Below are positions 1-7,232 of a DNA stretch of 18,773 bases, in pieces. Each line of letters begins with the position of its first letter. Within the stretch, counting starts at the first letter, position 1. Source of the stretch: Pontiella sp. (GTDB taxonomy: Bacteria > Verrucomicrobiota > Kiritimatiellia > Kiritimatiellales > Pontiellaceae). The notes under the pieces were generated by a model, which saw only the letters and a list, made by a program, of their open reading frames with translations, was not told the origin of the DNA and did no database searches. Position numbers and translations under genes: made by a program. The stretch is from the NCBI GenBank assembly GCA_029935255.1, contig JAOZKS010000014.1, positions 1-18,773 of the forward strand, written 5' to 3'.

Positions 1-1712
1 CGGGTAACATACTGGCCGGTTTCCGGATTGTGCTCGTGGCGGTTGACCCCCTTGATATAAACGGGCTGGCCGTTGACCAAAAGTTGCCGGTCAACAATTT
101 CGACTTCCCGGAAGCCCACATCCTGCGGGATGATCTCAAGCGTCTTGCCGTCACTGTCCTTCAACGTCAGCAGCAGACGGTAAAGGTGCGGAGTTTCTGC
201 GGTCCACTTGTGTGGATTCGTCAAAGCGATTGCGAGGTCGACCGGACGCTCCCGCCCCGGCGCAACCGACTGGGTTTCAACCGTGTCCCCCCCCACAGAT
301 TTCCCCGCAGCATCGAACAGCTCCATGCCGATCGTGCAGGCTTTTTCCGCAGTTCCATAATTGTGCAGTTTGGCCTGAACCTTCAGGTCGGCATTCACAT
401 AGTCGGCATCCAGATCCGTTACGACGGAAAAATCCCGAATGTGCTGACGGGGAGCGGCCCAGAGATAGACATCCCGGTAAATACCGCTCAAACGGTAATA
501 GTCTTGGTCTTCCATATACGATCCGTCGCACCAACGGTAAACCTCCGCGGCAATCGTGTTGCGTCCGGGCTTGAGGTATTTGCTGATATTGAACTCCGCC
601 GGAAGACGGGAACCCTGGCTGTAACCGACTTTTTCACCGTTGATCCACAGGTAGAATGCCGAACGGACCCCGTCGAAATTCACAAAAACTTCCCGGTCGT
701 CCCACTGCTTCGGCAGATCGAAGGTGCGGCGGTACGAACCTACGGGATTCCGTTCCTCATAGGACGTGTAGTTTTTCGGCGGCGTATCCATCACCCGAGG
801 CGGATGCGGAACGAAAGGGTATTTGGAATTGGAATACAGCGCCGTCCCATAACCGCGCATCTCCCAGTTGCAGGGCACATCAATCGAATCCCAATCACTG
901 ACATCATACCGTTCTTCATAAAACGACTTAACTCGCTCTTCAGGGCGTTTGGCCCAGCTGAACTTCCAGTCGCCGTTCAGGGATTGATAAAACACCGATT
1001 CAGTCCTGCAGGCGGACAAGGCCTTTTGGGCATCCGCAAACGGCATCAACGTCGCATGAGGCGCTTCCTTGTTTCGCCCAAACACCTTTTGGTTTTCCAG
1101 GTCGGGATGGGGTTCGCGCTTGTCCAGCACGATGACCTCTTTCACCCATCGGACCCCCTTTTTGTACTCCCCCTTAATCGCAGGGAGTTTTTTGCCCATC
1201 CACTCGCCGGCTTCACCATGTTCCGAAATCAGAAACGTCTGCGGCATCTTTTTTTGGTTGATTGTCGACTGCCATACCACCTTGCGGTTGGCATCTAGCA
1301 CCAGCAGCTGACATCCGGCAATTTCGTGTTCCTTGTTTTTGCGCGTGTACACCACAATGCGCTCAATCTTCTTCGTATCTGTCAGCTCCACTTCCAGCTC
1401 GGGATGATCGCCGACAATGTCGGCCATGGTGTTGTCCCCCCATTCCCCGGCGGGATCGCCATCAATCGCCCGGCCGGCCGGCCTGTTCTGGCGTGGCCCG
1501 CCATTGGCCACCCCGTCTTTCGCCACGTTCAGCCCGGCCCCATCCTGGCAGAACACCTCCACCTCGGCCACCTTCAGCGACTCATCCTTACCGGAAAGCA
1601 TTAAGCGGACATACTTACCATCAACCGTTTCCGCCGCCCCGACCGAAACCGCGGCAGTAAATATGGTGCTCAACAACACTCCGAAACCAATCACCCTGGA
1701 AAATTTCATCAT
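1..1712 (-). CDS. GH2 beta-galactosidase, secreted, with N-terminal discoidin-like domain (partial, 3' end beyond window)
   Basis: I read this gene by translating the minus strand; it stays open for 570 codons and runs off the left edge. It begins MMKFSRVIGFG with a signal peptide of about 24 residues ending near VGAAE. Residues about 28-170 look like an F5/8 type C (discoidin) carbohydrate-binding domain, with AIDGDPAGEW and a following beta-rich segment. The GH2 sugar-binding domain starts near residue 240 (YQSLNGDWKFSW, CNWEMRGYGTALY, RLSGIYRDVYL), then an Ig-like domain, then the start of the TIM barrel with GFREVEI, VNGQPVYIKGVNRHEHNPE. In LacZ-type enzymes this HEH segment lines the active site. 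The acid/base and nucleophile glutamates lie further on, outside the window. AGGGGTG sits upstream of the start at a workable distance. The likely role is exo-hydrolysis of beta-galactosides released from marine or mucin-type glycans in the periplasm or outside the cell. Family assignment is firm; exact substrate is unknown. Confidence 0.93.
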   Translation of the reverse strand, partial: MMKFSRVIGFGVLLSTIFTAAVSVGAAETVDGKYVRLMLSGKDESLKVAEVEVFCQDGAGLNVAKDGVANGGPRQNRPAGRAIDGDPAGEWGDNTMADIVGDHPELEVELTDTKKIERIVVYTRKNKEHEIAGCQLLVLDANRKVVWQSTINQKKMPQTFLISEHGEAGEWMGKKLPAIKGEYKKGVRWVKEVIVLDKREPHPDLENQKVFGRNKEAPHATLMPFADAQKALSACRTESVFYQSLNGDWKFSWAKRPEERVKSFYEERYDVSDWDSIDVPCNWEMRGYGTALYSNSKYPFVPHPPRVMDTPPKNYTSYEERNPVGSYRRTFDLPKQWDDREVFVNFDGVRSAFYLWINGEKVGYSQGSRLPAEFNISKYLKPGRNTIAAEVYRWCDGSYMEDQDYYRLSGIYRDVYLWAAPRQHIRDFSVVTDLDADYVNADLKVQAKLHNYGTAEKACTIGMELFDAAGKSVGGDTVETQSVAPGRERPVDLAIALTNPHKWTAETPHLYRLLLTLKDSDGKTLEIIPQDVGFREVEIVDRQLLVNGQPVYIKGVNRHEHNPETGQYVT

Positions 1713-1784
1713 AAAATATTTCACCCCTGTATGCGTTTTTGTTCTGCGTTACTTCTACAACAAATATCCGTTGAAACACCGAAA

Positions 1785-1803
1785 ATCTGGACACCTTCCA
1801 GAT
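1785..1803 (-). terminator. small hairpin, possible weak terminator
   Basis: ATCTGGA and TCCAGAT form a perfect 7-bp stem around a 5-nt loop, about 60 nt after the sulfatase remnant's stop. On the minus strand it is followed by only TTTTC, so termination would be weak. It could instead be an operator in front of the GH2 gene. No other recognisable element is visible in the 149 bp between the two genes. Confidence 0.3.
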
Positions 1804-1861
1804 AGGTTCCAACAGTCACCCACCCAGCACAGCTCTCTTTCAGTCATCCGACCCACGCCCC

Positions 1862-2335
1862 TCATTTTCTGCGTTTTTGCGCCTTTTCAATCCATTGGGC
1901 CGGAGTTCCGTGTTGCAACCGCAACCTGAAGTTGCCGGTCCCGATCTGTTCCAGATCATTCACCATGTATTTTCTAGAGTCTTCCCACCAGGCATCATAC
2001 CAAGCCTTCAGGGTTGCAACCAGCTCCGGGTGCTCATGGAGAATATTGTTGGTTTCCCGGGGGTCATTGACATAGTCGAAGAGTTCGACCTCCTGGATCT
2101 TATTCCAAACCAATCGATATCTTTCGGTAAACACGCAGGCATAGACATACCTGTAATCTTCCAGGAATTCACTGCTGTGCCAGCGTTCTTTGTGCGAAAA
2201 AAGCAGCCGGTCGTGGGGCACCTTAGTCGGTTTTCCGAGAATATTCGGCAGCAGGCTGATGCCTTGAAGTCGGATCAGTCCAATGGGGAGATCTTCATTT
2301 AGAATCTGATACGCCTCATTTGATGGTCCGGGCAT
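1862..2335 (-). pseudogene. sulfatase C-terminal remnant (5' truncated)
   Basis: This 157-residue ORF matches only the C-terminal end of an arylsulfatase-type (S1 family) protein: LQGISLLPNILGKPTKVPHD, then RYRLVWNKIQEVELFDYVNDP and a closing segment with HPELVATLKAWYDAWWED. Complete members are roughly 450-550 residues and carry the catalytic C/S-x-P-x-R motif, modified to formylglycine, near the N-terminus. That half is absent here, along with any signal peptide. No Shine-Dalgarno sequence precedes the ATG at 2335. Sulfatase-like sequence begins around the NEDLP residues near 2300. Just beyond, on the opposite strand, recombinase sequence begins, so the 5' part was lost at a rearrangement junction. 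It would not make an active sulfatase. It lies just upstream of the GH2 gene on the same strand, which fits a former polysaccharide-degradation locus. Confidence 0.8.
2300..2335. other. rearrangement junction between sulfatase and recombinase remnants
   Basis: The minus-strand sulfatase remnant and the plus-strand recombinase remnant both lose their 5' portions inside this interval, facing each other head to head. The simplest inference is a deletion that removed the middle of an integrated element together with the sulfatase N-terminus. No duplicated target sequence or inverted repeat is visible at the join. Confidence 0.6.
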
Positions 2336-2757
2336 CGACCACGAAAAACGGTAAGGAAGCCACGATCAAGTTACATGCCGACCTCGTATCTATATTGAAG
2401 GCTTTGCGGCCTACAACAACCAATCCAGCGAATGTGGTCTTTCCCTTCATGCCGGACAATAAAACAGTGCGTCGTGATTTTCACAAAGCCGGTATTGAGA
2501 CAGATAACGATCGGAACGAGAAAGCCAGCTTCCATTCCCTGCGTGATACATTCTGTACGATGTTGCACATGGCAGGAATCCCACAGCGTGAAGCTCAGGA
2601 GCTTATGCGGCATAGTGATGCATCGCTAACGAATGATGTTTATGCGGATCGGAATTTGTTCGCTTTAGGAGTGGAAAAAGTGAGGTTTGCGGAATTCGCA
2701 AGTTTTCTAGAAAAAACAAACAGGAATGCCTGCAAATCAAGCATTCCTGCTGTTTAA
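2320..2757 (+). pseudogene. tyrosine recombinase/integrase C-terminal remnant
   Basis: The ORF encodes the C-terminal half of a phage-type tyrosine recombinase catalytic domain. It opens on the beta-hairpin with the active-site lysine (RASTTKNGKEATI), followed by H72-S-L-R75, R97-H98 and the nucleophile Y108 in LTNDVYAD. The N-terminal SAM-like DNA-binding domain and the first catalytic arginine are missing. In-frame similarity may extend to about 2308, and a stop lies in frame at 2257-2259. It starts with TTG or ATG at 2320/2323 without a ribosome-binding site. The stop codon ends 4 bp from the 3' end of the convergent tRNA-Leu gene, and the last 15 or so codons are also that tRNA's terminator. 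It is best read as the decayed end of an integrative element that used this tRNA as its attachment site. Confidence 0.82.
2710..2749 (-). terminator. intrinsic terminator of tRNA-Leu
   Basis: On the minus strand, CAGGAATGC and GCATTCCTG form a perfect 9-bp stem with an 11-nt loop, followed directly by TTTGTTTTTTC. It begins 13 nt after the encoded CCA of the tRNA. This is a textbook rho-independent terminator on the tRNA strand, and it overlaps the last codons of the recombinase remnant on the other strand. Confidence 0.85.
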
Positions 2758-2761
2758 AGAA

Positions 2762-2848
2762 TGGTGCACCCGAATGGAGTCGAACCATCACGCCATTGCT
2801 GGCACAAGAACCTGAATCTTGCGTGTCTACCAATTTCACCACGGGTGC
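2762..2848 (-). tRNA. tRNA-Leu (anticodon CAG)
   Basis: Folding the minus strand gives a 7-bp acceptor stem (GCACCCG with CGGGTGC), a D arm (GTG/CAC stem with an AAATTGGTAGA loop), and an anticodon stem CAAGA/TCTTG enclosing TTCAGGT, so the anticodon is CAG. A long class II variable arm (TGCC...GGCG) and a T arm with the TTCGACT loop follow. The discriminator is A and the CCA end is encoded. All of these features are typical of a leucine tRNA that reads CUG codons. A sigma70 promoter precedes it and an intrinsic terminator follows. Its 3' end is flanked by recombinase sequence, consistent with use as an integration site. Confidence 0.96.
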
Positions 2849-2862
2849 GGTAAAGGGCGATA

Positions 2863-2891
2863 TGTATACCGACCCGCCCGAAACGAGTCAA
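2863..2891 (-). promoter_or_regulatory. sigma70 promoter of tRNA-Leu
   Basis: The minus strand reads TTGACT, 17 bp, TATACA. The predicted start is about 7 nt downstream, near 2856, leaving a leader of roughly 8 nt before the mature tRNA. The -35 box lies 20 bp after the tsaB stop, so the tRNA has its own promoter although it follows the gmhB-tsaE-tsaB operon on the same strand. Confidence 0.8.
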
Positions 2892-2911
2892 CGCCCGAAA
2901 TCCAAAAAGAA

Positions 2912-3550
2912 CTAAGCCGGAAAGCGGGGTTTTATGAAGACGGGCGGATGCATGTAGAGCGGCTCGAAGGACTCGGATTCAATCCCGTTGACTAACCGTT
3001 GGGAGACAAGCTTTCCGAGGACTCCGGCGGTTGGGAAAACCGGCTCGGGATTTTTCAATATCTGAAAGTTTTGCAACCGTTCTTCCAGGCGATCATGGTC
3101 GGGACTAACAACGAGGGTATCTTCGGGAATAAATCCAGCTAGCTCATCGATTTCCAGCAGTTGGAACTCCTTTTCGAGTTCGCTACCGGAAAAGAGGCCG
3201 ACCCATACTTTGTTGCGGCGGGCATCGCCCACCACGGCGGTGCGCGCTGCGCCAAGCTGAGCGGCCAGTGCAGCGCCGCTGTTGAGGGCATAGACCGGTT
3301 TTCCTCCGGGGGCGGCGAGCGCGTTGACCACGGAAAAGGAAATACGCATGCCGGAGAAGGCTCCGGGTCCACGGCCGGCAACAAAAACATCGATGCTTTC
3401 CCAGTCGATGCCGAGGTCGGCCATGGCATCGAATAGCTGCTGGCGGTTCTTGAAGTTTTCGACCCAGCTTTTTTCGGCAATAACCCCGCCGTCTTCAACC
3501 AAGGCAATGCTACCTTGACGCGAACTCAACTCAATGGAAAAAATCTTCAC
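2912..3550 (-). CDS. tsaB: tRNA threonylcarbamoyladenosine biosynthesis protein TsaB
   Basis: TsaB is the ASKHA-fold partner of TsaD in making t6A37 in tRNAs that decode ANN codons; it is cytoplasmic and works with TsaC, TsaD and TsaE. The protein reads VKIFSIELSSRQGSIALVED at its start and carries the hallmark GRGPGAFSGMRI at residues 59-70, close to the family's GPGSFTGLR. At 212 residues it is near the usual 220-235. The GTG start at 3550 is chosen because GTGA overlaps the tsaE stop by 4 bp, indicating translational coupling, and because family similarity begins exactly there. The same frame stays open upstream to 4123, but that extension is arginine-rich shadow of tsaE and gmhB. The stop is close to the tRNA-Leu promoter. 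Confidence 0.93.
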   Translation of the reverse strand: MKIFSIELSSRQGSIALVEDGGVIAEKSWVENFKNRQQLFDAMADLGIDWESIDVFVAGRGPGAFSGMRISFSVVNALAAPGGKPVYALNSGAALAAQLGAARTAVVGDARRNKVWVGLFSGSELEKEFQLLEIDELAGFIPEDTLVVSPDHDRLEERLQNFQILKNPEPVFPTAGVLGKLVSQRLVNGIESESFEPLYMHPPVFIKPRFPA

Positions 3551-3975
3551 GCTTCGTTCTCCTTGAAAATCCGGAACGTGCGCGTTCCGGTATCGGTGTC
3601 GGCCGCGATTTGAATATGCAATAGGTCGGGCGGCAGCAAACCTTCGGCACGTTCGGCCCATTCGATGGCGGTGATGCCGTTGGCATCGAAATATTCTTCG
3701 AGTCCGAGGCCGATGGCTTCTTCGGGGCCGGATAGACGGTAGAGGTCGATGTGGTGCAACGGCAGGCGGCCTTCGTATTCGCCGATGATGGTGTAGGTGG
3801 GACTGGTGATCGGCTCGTCGATGCCGAGCGCGGCGGCATAGCCTTGGATAAAGCAGGTTTTCCCTGCACCAAGGTCGCCGTGCAGGGCGATGACGGTGCC
3901 GGGGCCGAGTTCGGCGGCCAGCTCGGCGGCGAGTTCCCACGTTTCTTCGGGGCTGTGGGTTTCGACTATGCGCAT
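3547..3975 (-). CDS. tsaE: tRNA t6A biosynthesis ATPase TsaE
   Basis: TsaE is the P-loop ATPase that binds the TsaB-TsaD complex and resets it during t6A37 synthesis. At 142 residues it is close to typical length. The Walker A motif GDLGAGKT lies at residues 33-40, the switch-like TSPTYT at 57-62, the Walker B region HHIDLYR at 74-80, and the conserved IEWAER at 104-109. The ATG at 3975 overlaps the end of the upstream phosphatase gene by 10 bp, and its TGA overlaps the tsaB GTG. The three genes are therefore probably made from one message. Adjacent tsaE-tsaB is common in bacteria; the linkage to a GmhB-like phosphatase is less so. Confidence 0.96.
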   Translation of the reverse strand: MRIVETHSPEETWELAAELAAELGPGTVIALHGDLGAGKTCFIQGYAAALGIDEPITSPTYTIIGEYEGRLPLHHIDLYRLSGPEEAIGLGLEEYFDANGITAIEWAERAEGLLPPDLLHIQIAADTDTGTRTFRIFKENEA

Positions 3976-4511
3976 GGTTCAAGCTCCCGTTCCAGAATGG
4001 CGGCCACTTCGTCGATGTGCTCGACGCGAAAGTCGGCCTTGGTTTTTTCGGAGGCCGCACACACACGGATCGTTTTGCAGCCGGCGGCATGGCCGGATTC
4101 GACATCGCCTTCGCTGTCTCCAATCATCCAGGAGTTGGAAAGGTCGATGCCATATTTTTCCGAAGTCTGGAAAAACATGCCGGGCTTGGGCTTGCGGCAT
4201 TCGCAGTTTTCCGCCGCATAGTGGGGGCAGTAGAAAATATCGAGCACATCAACTCCATGGGTACGCAACAATTGTGCGCGGAACTGGCCGTGGATATCCT
4301 GCAGTTCCTCCTCGGAATAGAGCCCTTTTGCAACGCCTTGCTGGTTGGTGATGACCACGGAGGGATAGCCCTTGGCCGTCACGGTGCGCAACGCGGCGAC
4401 GAAGCCGGGCTGGAGGTGGAAATCCTCCCACCGCTCCACATAGCCTGGACCGGGCGATTCGTTCACAATGCCGTCGCGGTCAAAAAATATGCATGGGGTT
4501 CCTGAATTCAT
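3966..4511 (-). CDS. gmhB: HAD-IIIA phosphatase, D-glycero-D-manno-heptose 1,7-bisphosphate 7-phosphatase type
   Basis: The 181-residue protein carries all HAD motifs: FFDRDG with nucleophile D11 and acid/base D13, motif II VITNQQG (T55-N56), lysine in RKPKPG (around 107-109), and GDSEGD (D132, D136) for magnesium. The inserted C95-x-H97 ... C103-x-C105 cluster is the structural zinc site characteristic of GmhB and separates it from most other HAD phosphatases. GmhB removes the 7-phosphate in ADP-heptose synthesis for the lipopolysaccharide core, in the cytoplasm. Histidinol-phosphate phosphatases share this fold, so specificity is not proved; no other heptose or histidine gene is in view. 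The ATG has AAGGA about 8-9 nt upstream. It is the first gene of the gmhB-tsaE-tsaB operon. Confidence 0.85.
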   Translation of the reverse strand: MNSGTPCIFFDRDGIVNESPGPGYVERWEDFHLQPGFVAALRTVTAKGYPSVVITNQQGVAKGLYSEEELQDIHGQFRAQLLRTHGVDVLDIFYCPHYAAENCECRKPKPGMFFQTSEKYGIDLSNSWMIGDSEGDVESGHAAGCKTIRVCAASEKTKADFRVEHIDEVAAILERELEPCA

Positions 4512-4537
4512 GGGTCTTTTCCTTAAATACGCCGCAC

Positions 4538-4572
4538 AAAATACCGTCCACTTCCAATCATTGAAAGTACGG
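4538..4572 (-). terminator. probable terminator after the TIGR03790 gene
   Basis: On the minus strand CCGT-n-CTTTCAAT/ATTGGAAG-n-ACGG forms a bulged hairpin with about 11 pairs, followed by TATTTTG. It lies between the TIGR03790 stop and the gmhB-like start. The inner part (4551-4567) matches a palindromic motif seen elsewhere in the window. The T-tract is short, so efficiency is uncertain. Confidence 0.45.
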
Positions 4573-4582
4573 ATTGGGGCGA

Positions 4583-6283
4583 TTAGGGTGTTGTATTGAA
4601 CTTGATTCCAAAGTTGATGGGAGGACTGGACACCTCCATGCCGTCGGCATAGACGGCCATGGCGCGGAACCGGTTCGGCCCTTCTCCCAACAACAGCTCG
4701 TCGAGCACCAGTTCAACACCCTCCGCATAGATTTTTTCATCCAGCACTAATTCGCCGCTAACAAGCCGTAGTTTTTCAGGAAGCTCTGTCCCTCCAACCC
4801 GCACCTTTATACCGTGCTCGTATTTTCCGATTTTTTCGATGCCGGGAAGAATGGAAATAGAGCGGCCCATGCGATTCACCATGAAGGGCTTATCTATCGA
4901 AGCGCTGAATTGAACCAAATGCTTGATACGGGCGACAGCACGAAGTTCGTGGTAGCCATCCGCCATTTTGGCGACGCGAATAAATACCGAGGGCTCCTCC
5001 GAAATGCCCTGGATCTCTTTTCCATCCAGCAAAAACGAATAGAGATATACCATGTTTTTTATCTGGCAAGTCGCCTGCGAAAAATAGGTAAAGTCCCGAG
5101 AGATCTTTTCCGCTCCGAGCACCTTGACCTCCACTGGAACGGCATAGGGTTTCGCCAACGGGTCGCCCAACAACAGACTCTGAAGTGGACAGGCAATGGC
5201 CTGGTAGAAACTTTCCAGCATGGTGCAGCCGGAGGCATAGTGGGCAAAGAACCGCGCCGACGGAAATTTGTTGGGGTTGGAATAGGGCTCCACGACCGCG
5301 CCAGCCGAACCCGTCGCCCCGGCTTTGAGCCACTCTGTGGCTTTGGTTTGTCCTTTCTGGAATTCCGCACTCCAGCTGGTGAGATGTTCCGCCATCGCGC
5401 CCGGCGCAAACGACTTGACGGCAGCGGGGTTGGCCGTCTCGGCCCCCATCAACAACCCCATCACATTTTCCGCCCCTGAAGGGAAATTGGTCACCACGAC
5501 GGCTTCGACATCCCGCTGCTTCAACTCCGCCATCGCAGGCGCATACTGCCATTCCCGACATTTCGAACGAACGTCGTCGGTCGCCACGAAATAGATTCCC
5601 TTGCGCTGGCCTCGGAAATCCGAAACTTTTCCACGCTGAAGGGTTTGCAGAACCGTATCAACATCGGTTCCCTTTTCGCCGGTATAGCCCAGCATCATGC
5701 TCGGCAACGGCATGCGCTTTCCGAGGCCGCCTTGCAGATAGGCCGCCTCCGGCGGAACGCTGGCAGCCATACCCAACCCATTCTTGTGCATGCCGAGCGA
5801 GAACCCCGGCAGATTGAGTTTGAGCCGTTCGTTGGGACCGCTGAACAGTTTGGAAAGATATTTTCCTTCTTCAACCAAACTCAGGCCCGGCATTTGATTG
5901 CGCATGAAGGTCATTCCTCCAACCGACATCTGTTTACGGTCGTACGGATCGGTCTTTACCCGAATCGGGAAATCGACGGAATAGACCCATGCCAGAATTT
6001 GCGAGTCGATCCCGCGCTCCAGAGCGACGGCATTGGCGGGTTCCCAGATCAACTTCGTGAATTCATCCAGCGTCACGGTAGCCGTTCCGCCGTACGCGCT
6101 CTTGGGAACATCGAGGTAGACCACGTTCATCTTCGGGATCTGGCGAAGTGCTGCAAACGTGTTGGCCACCTGCAGCGAATCCTGCGAGTTTCGATTCACC
6201 AGCAGCAGCACCTCGTGCGCGACCTGTGCCTGCACTGAGACGGCGATAAAAACATAAACGAAAATTTTCCAAACCTTGAACAT
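4583..6283 (-). CDS. TIGR03790 family secreted protein of unknown function
   Basis: The 566-residue protein begins with a signal peptide (MFKVWKIFVYVFIAVSVQAQ, cleavage near 19-20) and is probably periplasmic or exported. I recognise the TIGR03790 family from the N-terminal segment (VLLLVNRNSQDSLQVANTF), the internal AWVYSVDFPIRV near 98-109, and the conserved GATGSAGAVVEPY at 322-334, followed by a cysteine-containing LLGDPLAKPY region ending near 380. The last 180 residues look like beta-rich, Ig-like domains. The family is frequent in Planctomycetes, Verrucomicrobia and relatives, and I know of no established biochemical role. GGAGA lies 8 nt before the ATG. It is transcribed divergently from the alpha/beta hydrolase, with 118 bp between the starts. 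Confidence 0.85.
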   Translation of the reverse strand: MFKVWKIFVYVFIAVSVQAQVAHEVLLLVNRNSQDSLQVANTFAALRQIPKMNVVYLDVPKSAYGGTATVTLDEFTKLIWEPANAVALERGIDSQILAWVYSVDFPIRVKTDPYDRKQMSVGGMTFMRNQMPGLSLVEEGKYLSKLFSGPNERLKLNLPGFSLGMHKNGLGMAASVPPEAAYLQGGLGKRMPLPSMMLGYTGEKGTDVDTVLQTLQRGKVSDFRGQRKGIYFVATDDVRSKCREWQYAPAMAELKQRDVEAVVVTNFPSGAENVMGLLMGAETANPAAVKSFAPGAMAEHLTSWSAEFQKGQTKATEWLKAGATGSAGAVVEPYSNPNKFPSARFFAHYASGCTMLESFYQAIACPLQSLLLGDPLAKPYAVPVEVKVLGAEKISRDFTYFSQATCQIKNMVYLYSFLLDGKEIQGISEEPSVFIRVAKMADGYHELRAVARIKHLVQFSASIDKPFMVNRMGRSISILPGIEKIGKYEHGIKVRVGGTELPEKLRLVSGELVLDEKIYAEGVELVLDELLLGEGPNRFRAMAVYADGMEVSSPPINFGIKFNTTP

Positions 6284-6401
6284 ACCTCATCTCTCCAGAA
6301 ATCCCCTTCCCCAAACTATCGAAGCGAACCATAGACCCATACCCTGCATCTTCGCAATCGGATTCCCAATCATTGAAAACTTTCCATTGCGCATCCAGAA
6401 C

Positions 6402-7232
6402 ATGGAACCTATGCTTTTTCCCATGGTTGAAAATGCAATAGTCCGAATTGCGCTGGTTGGTGGAGGGTTCTACCTCTTCCTAAATCTGTTTGCGTTGCTG
6501 GTTGCGGAAAAAATAATCTTCGCTCCTCAGGCTTCCAGCTATGCGGATGGAGGTGACTCGTTGAAAATCACCTCGGGCAATGGCAAAAAAATAACGGCCG
6601 TTTTTCTGGAGCACCCGCAGTCGGAATACACGATCCTGTTTAGCCACGGCAACGCGGAAGATCTGGGCAACGTGGTTCCCTTCATGCAGCAGTTCCATGA
6701 ACTCGGCTATTCGGTGCTGATGTACGACTATCGCGGCTACGGCACCAGCGAAGGCTCACCTTCGGTTCGAAAAACCTATCAGGATATCGATGCGGCCTAC
6801 CGTTGGCTCGTCGAAGAAAAGAAGATCAATCCGAAAACCATCATCGTCCAGGGCCGGTCCGTCGGCGGAGGCCCCTCCGCATGGCTGGCGGCACACCGCG
6901 AAGTGGGCGGGCTGGTTCTGGAAAGCACCTTTGTCTCGGCCTTCCGCGTCAAGACCGTGGTTCCCCTACTCCCCTGGGATATGTTCAACAACCTGCGGCA
7001 CGTCAAGAAAACCACCTGCCCGGTACTCGTCATGCACGGCCGCAACGACGAGATCCTTCCTTTTTGGCATGGGGAGAAACTATATGAGGCCGCTCCGGGA
7101 AAAAAGACACACTTGTGGATTGATGATGCCGGGCACAATGATTATGCCTACGTCGCCGACGAAAACTACATGGGCTCGTTCCAGGCCTTCGTGAAGCTGC
7201 TCTCGGAATACCACAGCACCAACGCCGAATAG
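6402..7232 (+). CDS. membrane-anchored alpha/beta hydrolase (ABHD13/ABHD17-like, serine aminopeptidase S33 fold)
   Basis: One transmembrane segment near the N-terminus (about residues 13-36, IALVGGGFYLFLNLFALLVA) is followed by an alpha/beta hydrolase domain. The oxyanion-hole region is FSHGNAEDLG (80-89), the nucleophile elbow is GRSVG with S153, the acid is D216 in HGRNDEILP, and the histidine is H245 in DAGHNDY. This complete triad and the anchor arrangement match the ABHD13/YfhR type of predicted esterases or acyl hydrolases; the substrate is unknown. I placed the start at the ATG at 6402 because the anchor begins right after it. ATGs at 6411 and 6423 are also possible, and none has a strong ribosome-binding site. 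An in-frame extension to 6276 exists but looks non-coding. The 3' end overlaps the convergent GH172 gene by 67 bp. Confidence 0.88.
   Translation: MEPMLFPMVENAIVRIALVGGGFYLFLNLFALLVAEKIIFAPQASSYADGGDSLKITSGNGKKITAVFLEHPQSEYTILFSHGNAEDLGNVVPFMQQFHELGYSVLMYDYRGYGTSEGSPSVRKTYQDIDAAYRWLVEEKKINPKTIIVQGRSVGGGPSAWLAAHREVGGLVLESTFVSAFRVKTVVPLLPWDMFNNLRHVKKTTCPVLVMHGRNDEILPFWHGEKLYEAAPGKKTHLWIDDAGHNDYAYVADENYMGSFQAFVKLLSEYHSTNAE

Noticed and set aside
30..1298. Long plus-strand ORF of 422 codons
   Set aside because: The opposite strand encodes an unmistakable GH2 beta-galactosidase over the same interval; the plus ORF resembles no family and is its antisense shadow.
2257..2300. Attachment-site repeat left of the recombinase remnant
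   Set aside because: I looked for a copy of the tRNA 3' end to the left of the recombinase and found none in this window; the other end would lie outside, or has been lost.
3551..4123. Long N-terminal extension of the tsaB frame
   Set aside because: The extension is arginine- and proline-rich and lies over the tsaE and gmhB-like genes. TsaB similarity starts exactly at the coupled GTG.
6276..6401. Earlier start for the alpha/beta hydrolase
   Set aside because: The added residues have no family similarity, would cover the start of the divergent TIGR03790 gene, and would place a long hydrophilic stretch before the membrane anchor.
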